The translations under genes and the position numbers were made by a program. From a virus, in the IMG/VR virus record IMGVR_UViG_3300047564_003671, positions 1 through 44,511 of that record: DNA of 44,511 nucleotides; one strand, written 5' to 3'. The notes beneath the pieces are model-generated. The model saw nothing but the letters and a program-made list of their open reading frames with translations. It did no database searches and was not told the origin of the DNA. Positions 1-7,115 of this stretch are shown piece after piece (position 1 is the stretch's first letter; the number at the start of each line of letters is the position of its first letter).

Positions 1-319
1 TTATTGTTGATGCTCTTTGTCTACTCCCAGCAGCGTCGGCAATACAAATTGCGGTACTATCTCTCATAAGTCTTTGAAAATATCCACTACTGTTGGAACT
101 GATAGCAGCATAAAAAGAAACTAAAATCAGTATTTTATTGGAAGTGCTTCTTGGTGTTATTGAAACATTAAATCCAGTAACATCTACCCAAGTTGTTTGT
201 GTAGTCGTTGAAAATGTATCAGTTTTTGTTGTACTTACAGTCTGTATAATACCTCCACCACTGGCACCAGCTGGAACTCCTCCACTTGGAACTATACTAT
301 TGGTTCTTATTTGGCTCAT
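1..319 (-). CDS. Tail-fibre-like structural protein, 3' end outside window
   Basis: The reading frame begins with ATG at 317-319 and runs off the left edge of the window without a stop. The visible 106 or so residues start MSQIRTNSIVPSGGVPAG, then a Thr/Ser-rich beta stretch (TVSTTKTDTFSTTTQTTWVDV) of the type that opens the head of many phage fibre and neck proteins. No catalytic motif is visible. It follows another fibre-like gene by 36 nt, so both are probably read from the late promoter at 809-818. The fibre role is inferred from composition and neighbours. Confidence 0.6.
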   Translation of the reverse strand, partial: MSQIRTNSIVPSGGVPAGASGGGIIQTVSTTKTDTFSTTTQTTWVDVTGFNVSITPRSTSNKILILVSFYAAISSNSSGYFQRLMRDSTAICIADAAGSRQRASTI

Positions 320-355
320 AACGTTTCCTGATTATCTTGATTGAATAGTGGGGAT

Positions 356-751
356 TTAACGGAAAACTCCCATAGAAGCACTTTCAATATCTCTTGGTCC
401 GCTACCGAGAGCATATGCATACATTTGAGCATAAGTTGTTGATCTATTAGCAAATGTTCCCGCTTCATAAGAACAACACGCGGCAACATTATCGTCAGAA
501 GCACTATGAAAGAGAGCAAAAGCTGAACTTGAAACAGCATTAGTCATAGTCATTCCATATTTCCCCGTACCTAAATCCGACAGGCTATTCACATTAAATG
601 AGGAACGAATGGCAAGAGTTCCTTGACCATTAAAGTTCACCCAAGCCCTAGCCAATTTGCCATTCTCAGTGCCGCCACTATTAGCAAACGTAACTACATC
701 ATTAAAACCAGAGCCATTATCTCTAATTGCATCGACCCTTAAAATACTCAT
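356..751 (-). CDS. Tail-fibre-like / virion structural protein
   Basis: A 131-aa protein starting MSILRVDAIRDNGSGFNDVV, an N-terminus seen in marine phage fibre proteins. It contains the stretch GKLARAWVNFNGQGTLAIRSSFNVNSLSDLGTGKY, resembling fibre head domains that precede a short variable tip. It has two adjacent cysteines (CC) near residue 90 and no signal peptide. A late promoter box lies about 60 nt upstream (809-818), which fits a virion component. Next to the partial fibre-like gene downstream it looks like part of a two-gene adhesin cassette. The specific receptor-binding role is inference. Confidence 0.6.
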   Translation of the reverse strand: MSILRVDAIRDNGSGFNDVVTFANSGGTENGKLARAWVNFNGQGTLAIRSSFNVNSLSDLGTGKYGMTMTNAVSSSAFALFHSASDDNVAACCSYEAGTFANRSTTYAQMYAYALGSGPRDIESASMGVFR

Positions 752-808
752 GATCCCCTACTTGCGTTCAGAAATAGTATGGATAAATCCATAACCGTTT
801 TACTTTTT

Positions 809-818
809 AGTATTTATC
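809..818 (-). promoter_or_regulatory. Late promoter box (T4 type)
   Basis: The minus strand reads GATAAATACT, a match to the T4/cyanophage late -10 element (N-TAAATA). It lies 58 nt upstream of the fibre-like gene starting at 751. The identical 10-mer occurs at 9788-9797 before another fibre gene. Confidence 0.6.
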
Positions 819-842
819 AAGTTTGTAAAACCCACTGCACAT

Positions 843-867
843 AAAAAAATCAGTAGTTTCACTACTG
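843..867 (-). terminator. Second, weaker rho-independent terminator
   Basis: The minus strand forms a 6-bp hairpin (CAGTAG / CTACTG, arms 862-867 and 851-856) followed by ATTTTTTT. It lies just beyond the stronger hairpin at 883-905 and would act as a backup terminator for the 893-1099 gene. Confidence 0.5.
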
Positions 868-878
868 GTTATTTATAC

Positions 879-905
879 AAAAAAAGACCTCATTATGAGG
901 TCTTT
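879..905 (-). terminator. Terminator whose loop is the stop codon of the upstream gene
   Basis: A perfect 10-bp stem (arms 896-905 and 883-892) has a 3-nt loop, 893-895, which on the minus strand is TAA, the stop codon of the 68-aa gene. A T-tract follows (879-885). Termination and stop are therefore fused into one 27-nt element. Confidence 0.85.
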
Positions 906-1099
906 GGTCTATTACGGATCCACTTTTTTGCGGTGTCTACGTTGTTACAAATTTTGAGTTGAGTACAGTTTCCAGTACCATCAGGACCAATCACCACGTA
1001 TCTTTTACTGTTTATGATTGGTACTATTCCATGGTCTTTATAGAAACATCCTGGGTGAACATCATCCAGGATACCAGGCATGGGGTCTTTTCTACTCAT
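893..1099 (-). CDS. Conserved hypothetical protein, 68 aa
   Basis: A small protein of 68 aa beginning MSRKDPMPGILDDVHPGCFYKD with the central motif KRYVVIGPDGTGNCTQLKICNN. It is not recognised; the YVVIGPDGTG segment looks like a short beta hairpin, and there is no membrane segment or signal peptide. ATG at 1097-1099 is the only good start. It is the last gene of the leftward early region, bounded upstream by the helicase terminator at 1163-1186 and downstream by its own terminator overlapping the stop codon. I saw no convincing promoter in the 100-nt gap before it. Confidence 0.7.
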   Translation of the reverse strand: MSRKDPMPGILDDVHPGCFYKDHGIVPIINSKRYVVIGPDGTGNCTQLKICNNVDTAKKWIRNRPKTS

Positions 1100-1162
1100 T
1101 TGAAATAATGGTCGTTTTTATCTGGAGGGATGACCTGTTGGGTCTGGCAAACGAAATTGCAG

Positions 1163-1186
1163 AAAAATCGGGGTTTTACCCCCGAT
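1163..1186 (-). terminator. Rho-independent terminator after helicase gene
   Basis: The minus strand forms a 7-bp stem ATCGGGG / CCCCGAT (arms 1180-1186 and 1167-1173) followed by TTTTT. It lies 14 nt beyond the helicase stop codon (1200). Confidence 0.85.
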
Positions 1187-1199
1187 GGCCACTGGGATC

Positions 1200-2429
1200 T
1201 TACCTGCGAACCACTGAGATTGCAGGTTGACCTTCGTTGAAGATGGTATCTACCACAGACTGAAGACGTTGTGCGGTGGAAATACCAACCTTAGAATACA
1301 CAGGAACACAGACAACACCAAAGGGTTTGTGATAGTTCCAGGTGTCACCAGGATTGACACTACCAGATGCAATGGCTTCACGGTCACGGGGATCCAAACG
1401 GATCACACGACCAATAGTCTGGGCCATCTCAATATAGTCCATGTTACGCATCAGGACACATGCAGTCAGTCCAGAGACGTTGATACCCTCTGCAAGGATA
1501 GAGTGGTGAAGAACAATGAACTTCTGGTTGATGTCACGACCCCACTCATTCAGGGTCTCAAAGAACTTCTCACGGTTGACTTTGACACCGTTGATGTTAG
1601 CCCCATGTTTGGAAGTAATCCACATCACGTTGTAACCACGGGAACGAACTTTGTGGTAGAAGTCAGTCTCAGTGAAGAGATTTGCAATGTGTTTGGTCTT
1701 CGCAGCCGTGATCAGAACTCTCTCCATATGATCGTTGTTGTCCAACGTGTTCAACAGGTTCTCACAGTCACGTTCTGCAATGTCACCACCGATAGCCATG
1801 GGGAGTTGGTTGACAACCACCTTGGGAGAGATGATTGCACCGTACTCAATCAGTTCAGAAGCTTGAACCTGTGCAAGAACCTGACCGTACACATCAACGT
1901 CATTCATCCCAGGCTTGGAGATGGTAACAGAATGTTTGGGAGTTGCAGTGAAGAAGAAACAACGACCACCAGTTTGAGAGTAATACTCAGTCGCGGGGAA
2001 GAAGTTACGTTTCACACTGTTGTGAGCCTCATCGAAATAGATGGTATCAACACGAATACCACTATCAACAACACGTTGCAGAGAGTTGTAGGTGGTAAAG
2101 ATGATACGACGGCTCATAGGAACCTGATAGAACCACTGACGGATCTTCTCAGGGTTGGTAGAAGAGAAGTGATGAGTTTCACCACTGTGGACATGCATCA
2201 CACGGCAGTTGGTGATAAACTCAAGGAACTCACTGGAGAGTTGTTCTGCAAGAAGAATACGGGGTGCAACAACAACAATAGTGTAGTTTGAAGGGAAACT
2301 ATCAAGTTCCCGCATTGCGTCGGTGATCATGCACAGGGTCTTACCACCACCAGTCGGGAGCAGAAGTTGTCCTTTATGATGAATACGCATTTCAGTAACA
2401 ACACGTTCTTGGTAGGGACGCAGTTGCAT
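1200..2429 (-). CDS. SF2 DEAH-box DNA/RNA helicase
   Basis: Superfamily 2 helicase of 409 aa. Counting from the ATG at 2427-2429, Walker A is PTGGGKT at 25-31, the DEAH box is at 133-136, SAT-like FFFTATPK follows, and motif VI is QTIGRVIRLDPRDR near the C-terminus. It would use ATP to unwind or remodel nucleic acid. It lacks the extra N-terminal domain of T4 UvsW, so it is a second, shorter phage helicase class rather than a clear UvsW orthologue. The frame extends to a TTG at 2462, but the ATG at 2429 has GAGG six nt upstream and lies just downstream of a sigma70-like promoter (2451-2479), so I prefer it. A strong terminator follows. Confidence 0.85.
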   Translation of the reverse strand: MQLRPYQERVVTEMRIHHKGQLLLPTGGGKTLCMITDAMRELDSFPSNYTIVVVAPRILLAEQLSSEFLEFITNCRVMHVHSGETHHFSSTNPEKIRQWFYQVPMSRRIIFTTYNSLQRVVDSGIRVDTIYFDEAHNSVKRNFFPATEYYSQTGGRCFFFTATPKHSVTISKPGMNDVDVYGQVLAQVQASELIEYGAIISPKVVVNQLPMAIGGDIAERDCENLLNTLDNNDHMERVLITAAKTKHIANLFTETDFYHKVRSRGYNVMWITSKHGANINGVKVNREKFFETLNEWGRDINQKFIVLHHSILAEGINVSGLTACVLMRNMDYIEMAQTIGRVIRLDPRDREAIASGSVNPGDTWNYHKPFGVVCVPVYSKVGISTAQRLQSVVDTIFNEGQPAISVVRR

Positions 2430-2450
2430 TGGAACCTCATCGATGTGGCC

Positions 2451-2479
2451 ATAATACGACAAAAGGGCCCCCGTGGCGA
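2451..2479 (-). promoter_or_regulatory. Sigma70-like early promoter for helicase
   Basis: The minus strand has TCGCCA (2474-2479), 17 bp, then TATTAT (2451-2456). Transcription would start about 12 nt before the ATG at 2429. The -35 is imperfect and overlaps a hairpin, so the call is moderate. Confidence 0.45.
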
Positions 2480-2485
2480 GGGTCC
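2464..2485 (-). terminator. Possible terminator after the 85-aa gene
   Basis: A GC-rich imperfect hairpin on the minus strand (GGACCCTC against GGGGGCCC, one A-C mismatch) is followed by TTTT. It overlaps the predicted helicase promoter, which would separate the two transcripts. Confidence 0.45.
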
Positions 2486-2505
2486 TGTGACGGTTGTGGA
2501 ACTGG

Positions 2506-2763
2506 TCAGGCGATACGGGTGATTAGAAGACCAGGAACACCACGAAGATTATACTTAGCAGTTTTAATCTTCCATCCCTTTTCAACAAGACGAGGAGGAA
2601 GTGTGGGTCGGTAACCTTTTTTGACAGCATCTTCAGTCATATGCGAAAACGGAATATGCATTTGATTTCCAACACTCCATTTTTCCCAGTTATACTTGGA
2701 TTGATTTTTATTGACAATCGGTTCAAGATACTGAAGATCGTCTTCGGTCAGAAAAGAGTACAT
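2506..2763 (-). CDS. Conserved hypothetical protein, 85 aa
   Basis: A small basic protein of 85 aa starting MYSFLTEDDLQYLEPIVNKNQ and ending VPGLLITRIA, rich in Lys, Tyr and Trp. It is not recognised. No membrane segment, signal peptide or metal-binding cysteine pattern is visible. The KWSVGNQMHIPFSHM segment resembles small phage proteins that modify host enzymes, but that is only a guess. It is the last gene of the transcript starting near 4490 and lies 46 nt downstream of the metallopeptidase gene. Confidence 0.65.
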   Translation of the reverse strand: MYSFLTEDDLQYLEPIVNKNQSKYNWEKWSVGNQMHIPFSHMTEDAVKKGYRPTLPPRLVEKGWKIKTAKYNLRGVPGLLITRIA

Positions 2764-2808
2764 GATGTAGTGTGAAGGTGGGTTGACTACGGTTTAAAGA
2801 TACCACCG

Positions 2809-3243
2809 TCAGTAGATGGTGGCAAGGTCTGATAGATAAAGATCCATTATGGATCCCTCCATCTGATGAGCTTCTACCTCCCATGGTAGATCCCTATATT
2901 CTGTGTCAGGATCAATCAGTTTCCCAAACCAATAATCTTTCTCATATTTGGTCTTGAATTGACCCAACACACGTTGTTTAACATGAATTAACTCATGGAA
3001 CAATGTGGACAAGTAAGCCATATCGTCCAGAGTATTATTCATCTCAATTAGAAACTCTCTAGGTCGGGAGTTTCGATCAAGAACCGTACAAGCCCCAAAG
3101 AGACCTTCACGGTTCAATCCTCTGTCCATGATGTCAATGTCTAGTTCATACTTACCAATGAAGTTTGATACAAACCAGTCCACAGCTGATCGGACAAGTT
3201 GTTTGCGGTGACGATAGCCACTAAACGAGAGGGCAATAGACAT
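2809..3243 (-). CDS. HExxH zinc metallopeptidase-like protein
   Basis: A 144-aa protein with HELIH at residues 83-87, the zinc-binding and catalytic HExxH signature. A downstream WEVEAH (121-126) offers glutamates as the third ligand. The layout resembles SprT-like and other small zincin folds that cleave proteins, often ones attached to DNA. The N-terminal region (SGYRHRKQLVRSAVDWFVSNF) is helical. The frame is open to a TTG at 3261, but ATG at 3241-3243 is the natural start; no good ribosome site is visible. It sits between the 51-aa and 85-aa genes in the methylase operon. Its substrate is unknown. Confidence 0.7.
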   Translation of the reverse strand: MSIALSFSGYRHRKQLVRSAVDWFVSNFIGKYELDIDIMDRGLNREGLFGACTVLDRNSRPREFLIEMNNTLDDMAYLSTLFHELIHVKQRVLGQFKTKYEKDYWFGKLIDPDTEYRDLPWEVEAHQMEGSIMDLYLSDLATIY

Positions 3244-3289
3244 AACCAATGAAGAAACCAAACACCAGAAATAACAAAAGCAAGTCTCA

Positions 3290-3445
3290 TCACATACTAG
3301 TCAAATTGAAACGATAGTTCTCAAGTTTTTTGTAGATCTCTGCATAGTCTACACCAAGAAATTCTTCTTGACGGTTCTTGTCACGAATGTCCATCAACTG
3401 CAATGCAGTCATAAGTGCGTCGATGTCTTGAAGAGAGAATTTCAT
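3290..3445 (-). CDS. Small conserved hypothetical protein, 51 aa
   Basis: A short ORF of 51 codons (ATG 3443-3445, TGA 3290-3292) encoding MKFSLQDIDALMTALQLMDI, then a charged stretch and ending RFNLTSM. It is predicted to be largely helical, with no membrane segment. It starts 2 nt after the methylase stop codon and is tightly packed in the operon, which supports it being real. Function unknown. Confidence 0.6.
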   Translation of the reverse strand: MKFSLQDIDALMTALQLMDIRDKNRQEEFLGVDYAEIYKKLENYRFNLTSM

Positions 3446-3447
3446 CT

Positions 3448-4236
3448 TTAGTAGTTGGTTATGTACAAGTGTTGGACCTTTGCACCAGAGTGGTTTTTGT
3501 TCTTCCCAAATCGTTGGGCATAAACAAAATCCTTAGTCTGAATGTTGAAGTCTTTATAGTTATCACGATAGAACTCGTGATCAGAATGAACGACCATCCA
3601 CTTGGCAGATGTGTTCTTCAGACATTCTAACAGATCCTCATGCAACTGTTGACCTCCATCTCCAGTAGTGTACCCCAGACGTTCCAGATACGGAGGATCC
3701 ACAAAGATAAAGTCACGATCTGTAATATCATCAAAAACGTCGATGGCACTTCCGTTTCTGATGTCACACTGTTTGAGAAACGTGTGATGATCTTCACTCA
3801 AATTACAGGAGAACTTCTTATAGTGGCCAAAGGGCACATTGAATTCACCTTTCGCATTGTATCTCTCCATTCCAGAGAAACACAATTGACGGACAATGAT
3901 GTAAGAAACGGCTTGAATAAGTTCGTTATCATTACTCCCATTGATTACATCACGGGCCTGATAAAACTGCGTCTCAAGTACATCATGGTCCTGTTTTCTC
4001 AACCAATCAACCACATCCCAGATCTCACCGAAGTGTTCTGGATCTGCGATCTCTTTGTAGAGATTGGTAACCATCTTGTTGGTATCATTCAGAATACCAA
4101 GTGTTTCTGTACCAAAAGTTACTGCGGCACCACCACAAAACGGTTCCACAATACGATCAAAATCCTTAGGCATCAACTCCTTGATGAGAGGAAGTTCCTT
4201 AGATTTTCCACCCTGATACTTGACAATCGGTTTCAT
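3448..4236 (-). CDS. dam: D12-class adenine-N6 DNA methyltransferase (Dam type)
   Basis: Class D12 DNA adenine methyltransferase of 262 aa, which would transfer a methyl group from S-adenosylmethionine to adenine N6, probably at a short palindrome such as GATC. The N-terminus is MKPIVKYQGGKSK; the AdoMet motif is FCGGAA at 33-38 and the catalytic motif DPPY at 180-183. Length matches T4 and E. coli Dam (about 260-280). The frame is open upstream to 4260, but MKPIVKYQGGK at 4236 is the family start. It belongs to the early operon from 4521. It may protect phage DNA from restriction or time replication events. Confidence 0.9.
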   Translation of the reverse strand: MKPIVKYQGGKSKELPLIKELMPKDFDRIVEPFCGGAAVTFGTETLGILNDTNKMVTNLYKEIADPEHFGEIWDVVDWLRKQDHDVLETQFYQARDVINGSNDNELIQAVSYIIVRQLCFSGMERYNAKGEFNVPFGHYKKFSCNLSEDHHTFLKQCDIRNGSAIDVFDDITDRDFIFVDPPYLERLGYTTGDGGQQLHEDLLECLKNTSAKWMVVHSDHEFYRDNYKDFNIQTKDFVYAQRFGKNKNHSGAKVQHLYITNY

Positions 4237-4261
4237 AATGACACACAAAAAACAATCCACC

Positions 4262-4300
4262 CGCAGTATATACGGGTGGACATATACATCGCAGTATATA
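4262..4300 (-). repeat. Direct repeat TATATACTGCG x2 upstream of the methylase
   Basis: The 11-mer TATATACTGCG occurs twice on the minus strand (4290-4300 and 4262-4272), 28 bp apart, filling the gap between the 54-aa gene and the methylase gene. It contains no good promoter and could be a protein-binding operator. The function is unknown. Confidence 0.45.
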
Positions 4301-4302
4301 AC

Positions 4303-4467
4303 TTACCAGTCGATCTCGTCCTGTTCCTCTACAGAAACCAAATGCACACTCTCTTCACCCTGAATATCAAGCATATTCTCCCAGTTGAAATCTTCAGGAT
4401 GGCTATCATCCAGAATATCAAGCTCCAGGACAACACGGTAACGACGTTTTTGCATCAAACTGGTCAT
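4303..4467 (-). CDS. Small acidic conserved hypothetical protein, 54 aa
   Basis: A 54-aa ORF (ATG 4465-4467, TAA 4303-4305). The N-terminus MTSLMQKRRYRVVLELDIL is basic then hydrophobic, and the rest is strongly acidic (DDSHPEDFNWENM, EEQDEIDW). A second in-frame ATG at 4455 (MQKRRYRVVLELD) is an alternative start. It is the first gene after the early promoter at 4493-4521. The acidic C-terminus is typical of small early phage proteins that bind host nucleic-acid enzymes, but no target can be named. Confidence 0.65.
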   Translation of the reverse strand: MTSLMQKRRYRVVLELDILDDSHPEDFNWENMLDIQGEESVHLVSVEEQDEIDW

Positions 4468-4492
4468 TGGTCAGGAACTGAACGACTTAACT

Positions 4493-4521
4493 AATATATC
4501 TAGGAAGGATGTCTTTGTCAA
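4493..4521 (-). promoter_or_regulatory. Strong sigma70-like early promoter
   Basis: The minus strand has a perfect TTGACA (4516-4521), 17 bp, then TATATT (4493-4498). It is placed 26 nt before the 54-aa gene and would drive the leftward methylase operon. Confidence 0.8.
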
Positions 4522-4530
4522 GGGGTTGTG

Positions 4531-4548
4531 GACGGTCGGGAAACCGTC
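4531..4548 (-). terminator. Hairpin overlapping the glycosyltransferase stop codon
   Basis: The minus strand has GACGGT / ACCGTC (6-bp stem, 6-nt loop) beginning inside the TGA stop at 4547-4549. There is no T-tract, so it may be an RNA 3' end stabiliser rather than an intrinsic terminator. Confidence 0.4.
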
Positions 4549-5605
4549 ACACACCATCCTCATCCCATCGTTCACCAAACTGATCCCTCTGCCGTTGGAA
4601 AGGATACTCAGTCCATCCATACTTTGGCCATTCAAGTTCATTCAGTTCTTTAGGAAATGATTTGAATACTTTTGGTGTTAACCAATCACTCACACCAATA
4701 GCTTCATCATGCCATTTGGATTTGTCATGCAAATAATCTTCTGGTCTTAGAAGAAAGATCCTGATGTGTTCATCAAAATTGGCACAGTAAAAGGCACCAA
4801 TATAACTCTCAGTACGAATAAAGTATTCATAATACTTCCAATAATCTTTCTGTTGAATACCAGCCCTGGTGTAGATTGAATGTTGTTCAAGTGGCAGACT
4901 GAAGACATCAATCAAGTCTTCTGTGTTACCCCACATAATGTGATCTTTGGGATGGAATGGAAAGTCTGGAAAACTACCACCGACCAAGATACGATTTCTT
5001 GGTTTAGTTTCATCATCATGAAATGTTATAACTCTAGTATTATTATTGAGGAAGTAATCATACATCCCCGTCATAGCCTGATGAGAATACTTTTGATCCG
5101 ATCGTATCTTGACGGAGAACTTTGTGGTTGCAGATTGAAGACCAGCAAGAGAGGAAACAATCTGAAGATTGCGATTACCAGTTCCAGCAATACTTGGGAA
5201 ACTACTTCTTACAAACTTAATTCTTGGATCTGAAACATCTTCTTTATCAGTATCCCAACAAGAGATTATGATTTGGTTAACAAATGGCAACTCAAGATAA
5301 TGTCTTGCAACTTCATCAGTATAGTCTGTGTATTGACCCTGAAGAATAATATCAATCTTAACATCAGTAAAAGACTTTGCATACTCAACAAGATCATCGA
5401 CAATCTCTTTATGGTCTCCAATGACATGAAGACAATTTGCAGCACGAACTAAGGCTTCCTTTGTGAGATTATTATCATTCGATCTTTCTGCGGTTCTCAT
5501 GTAGAAAGAGAAGGCAGCTGCAAGTTGCCCACGTTGTTCATACCAGATACCAAGATCGAAATTAATCTGTGGATCTTCTGGATTTTGAATGTATTGTTCA
5601 ATCAT
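4547..5605 (-). CDS. WavE-like glycosyltransferase with TPR-like N-terminus
   Basis: A 352-aa protein. Residues 1-60 form the TPR-like helical repeat common at the start of marine phage glycosyltransferases (DPQINFDLGIWYEQRGQLAAAFSFYMRTAER). The rest resembles the WavE/LPS-biosynthesis glycosyltransferase family: IIISCWDTD near 110, then FSVKIRSDQ near 165 and an acidic HDDE. It would transfer a sugar to a phage or host glycan. The frame allows ATG at 5611, but ATG 5605 gives the ATGA overlap seen at the other two joins of this cassette. It is the last of four coupled genes. Family assignment is by motif and not certain. Confidence 0.6.
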   Translation of the reverse strand: MIEQYIQNPEDPQINFDLGIWYEQRGQLAAAFSFYMRTAERSNDNNLTKEALVRAANCLHVIGDHKEIVDDLVEYAKSFTDVKIDIILQGQYTDYTDEVARHYLELPFVNQIIISCWDTDKEDVSDPRIKFVRSSFPSIAGTGNRNLQIVSSLAGLQSATTKFSVKIRSDQKYSHQAMTGMYDYFLNNNTRVITFHDDETKPRNRILVGGSFPDFPFHPKDHIMWGNTEDLIDVFSLPLEQHSIYTRAGIQQKDYWKYYEYFIRTESYIGAFYCANFDEHIRIFLLRPEDYLHDKSKWHDEAIGVSDWLTPKVFKSFPKELNELEWPKYGWTEYPFQRQRDQFGERWDEDGV

Positions 5606-6564
5606 AACCATTTAAACTTGTTAATGGGAAGTCGAATAAGAAATGATGCATTATCCTGAAAACCAAATGTAATCAGAAGATCATTTTTGTGAATTGCCAT
5701 ACCAGTTACAAATTCAATTTTAGCTCCCATCAAATTAAATTCATTACTACACCCAACTATATTCCAGTTCTTATCATAAGATATAAATCTATGAGTGTAG
5801 ATACCATCCTTTCTTCCCTGTTCATCTGGAGTGAATTGAACTTCATGAGTGATACAAAGATAATAATTACCCACAGTAACAAGATGTGATCCACCTCTAA
5901 GTTCACGAGGCAGATCTAGTTTATCTACTCCATTGAATACTGTAGTAAGTTTACCTGTATCAATATCATATTTCACAACCTGTACTGGATTAGCCCAACG
6001 AACAAAATGATAGGGTTTGTCAATAATTGGCATCCAGTTCTTCTCACAGTAAGAATTATCTGGGCTTGGTATTCTATATCGACGATGTTCTTTAATTACT
6101 CTCCCATTCCAATAAATCTCAGAGAGTTCCATTCTTCCTTCACCATTATCTGTAGTGTCTCTACGAACTCCACAGAGATAAAGTTTATTGTCCCACTTTA
6201 CAACTCTGGCATCTTCTAGACCATGAAATAACCATTTGGGGGGAACATCACAGTCACTAGTGTCAACTTCACTGAACATTTTTACAGTAAAGTTTTCGTT
6301 CAATTCAGTAAAGATATTAGTTGTTCCTAAGATCCTTGTACTCTCTGGTTGCATGTGACATAGAGATCCATACCTGTTTGGAAATCTACGGTTTTCTGCA
6401 TGATAGAGAACATAGTTTACACTACGAAGATTTACAAATACTCTATCACCATCAACATGAACTGATGGGTTCATTATTCCAGTTTTACCAAGTTCTTGAT
6501 TTGGTATAAAAAGAGGGTGAACACTTCCACCCTCTTTTAGAACATATTCACAAAAGGAAATCAT
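5602..6564 (-). CDS. GH130-like five-bladed beta-propeller protein
   Basis: A 320-aa protein whose motifs match the GH130/DUF377 beta-propeller group (mannoside phosphorylases and relatives): MNPSVHVDGDRVFVNLRSVNY near 30-50, WLFHGLEDARVVKWDNKLYL near 110-130, RRDTTDNGEGRM, then EKNWMPI and LRGGSHLVTV. GLEDARV carries the Asp expected in the sugar-binding pocket. It would bind or cleave an oligosaccharide, perhaps trimming glycans made by the adjacent transferase. It overlaps its neighbours by ATGA at both ends (6561-6564 and 5602-5605). Catalysis has not been shown for phage members. Confidence 0.6.
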   Translation of the reverse strand: MISFCEYVLKEGGSVHPLFIPNQELGKTGIMNPSVHVDGDRVFVNLRSVNYVLYHAENRRFPNRYGSLCHMQPESTRILGTTNIFTELNENFTVKMFSEVDTSDCDVPPKWLFHGLEDARVVKWDNKLYLCGVRRDTTDNGEGRMELSEIYWNGRVIKEHRRYRIPSPDNSYCEKNWMPIIDKPYHFVRWANPVQVVKYDIDTGKLTTVFNGVDKLDLPRELRGGSHLVTVGNYYLCITHEVQFTPDEQGRKDGIYTHRFISYDKNWNIVGCSNEFNLMGAKIEFVTGMAIHKNDLLITFGFQDNASFLIRLPINKFKWL

Positions 6565-7115
6565 CGTTCAGTGTGAAAAAAGAATACTTGTGTTAATCGC
6601 CCAGTATGAAGATTATCTCCAAAATATTGAAGAGAACTGTGCCATTGGTCCGCAGCAAATAAGATCAACCTATTATAAACATTACCAACTTCAGCAACTA
6701 ATTCCCACTTGGTCATGTCTGCACCAGGAAGAGTAGAATACTCATACCCTCTAAGTGTACCATCGATTTTAGATCTAAAAAAACCAGTTCCTCCCTCGAT
6801 TGGAGCATCTGGTGTCAAATATAAAACTCCTGCCCAATTATTATAATCATCACTGTGTATCCAACTTCTATCAAGACAAGTAGTTAGTTGAAATGATCCA
6901 CTATATCCTTCTGGACCATCTAACCAATTTGTGACTTCACCAGAGTACAAACGAACAATGTCTTGTATTTGTTGTTTTGTACCTTCATTCATAAAGTTAC
7001 TAGTCCTAGAGCCAGGATAGTTACCCATGACATGAAAGTTTTGTGCAAGAGCAAAGGCTCTTACATCATCTGGATTTTGATAAAAGTCATCAATAACGAT
7101 AAGTTCTGTTTTCAT
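6561..7115 (-). CDS. 2OG-Fe(II) oxygenase-like protein (DUF6445 type)
   Basis: A 184-aa cupin-fold protein. H87-x-D89 (IHSDD) and distal H159 (QWHSS) form the iron facial triad, and R173 (GRLTQ) would hold 2-oxoglutarate. GGTGFF near 108-113 is typical of DUF6445 oxygenases. It would hydroxylate a protein side chain or small molecule. The track frame begins at a TTG at 7121, but ATG at 7115 overlaps the preceding stop as ATGA and begins MKTELIVIDDFY, the family N-terminus. It is the second of two adjacent oxygenases from different subfamilies. The substrate is unknown. Confidence 0.75.
   Translation of the reverse strand: MKTELIVIDDFYQNPDDVRAFALAQNFHVMGNYPGSRTSNFMNEGTKQQIQDIVRLYSGEVTNWLDGPEGYSGSFQLTTCLDRSWIHSDDYNNWAGVLYLTPDAPIEGGTGFFRSKIDGTLRGYEYSTLPGADMTKWELVAEVGNVYNRLILFAADQWHSSLQYFGDNLHTGRLTQVFFFHTER

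Noticed and set aside
1227-2291. Long plus-strand frame of 354 codons opposite the helicase gene
   Set aside because: It is the mirror of the strong SF2 helicase gene on the minus strand, has low-complexity Thr/Val content and no motifs, and lacks a promoter or ribosome site.
1200-2429. Naming the helicase UvsW
   Set aside because: Helicase motifs are clear but the N-terminal domain of T4 and cyanophage UvsW is absent and the protein is shorter, so only a general SF2 call is safe.
3640-4494. Plus-strand frame of 284 codons opposite the Dam methylase
   Set aside because: It is antisense to a gene with clear FCGGAA and DPPY motifs and has no recognisable domain of its own.
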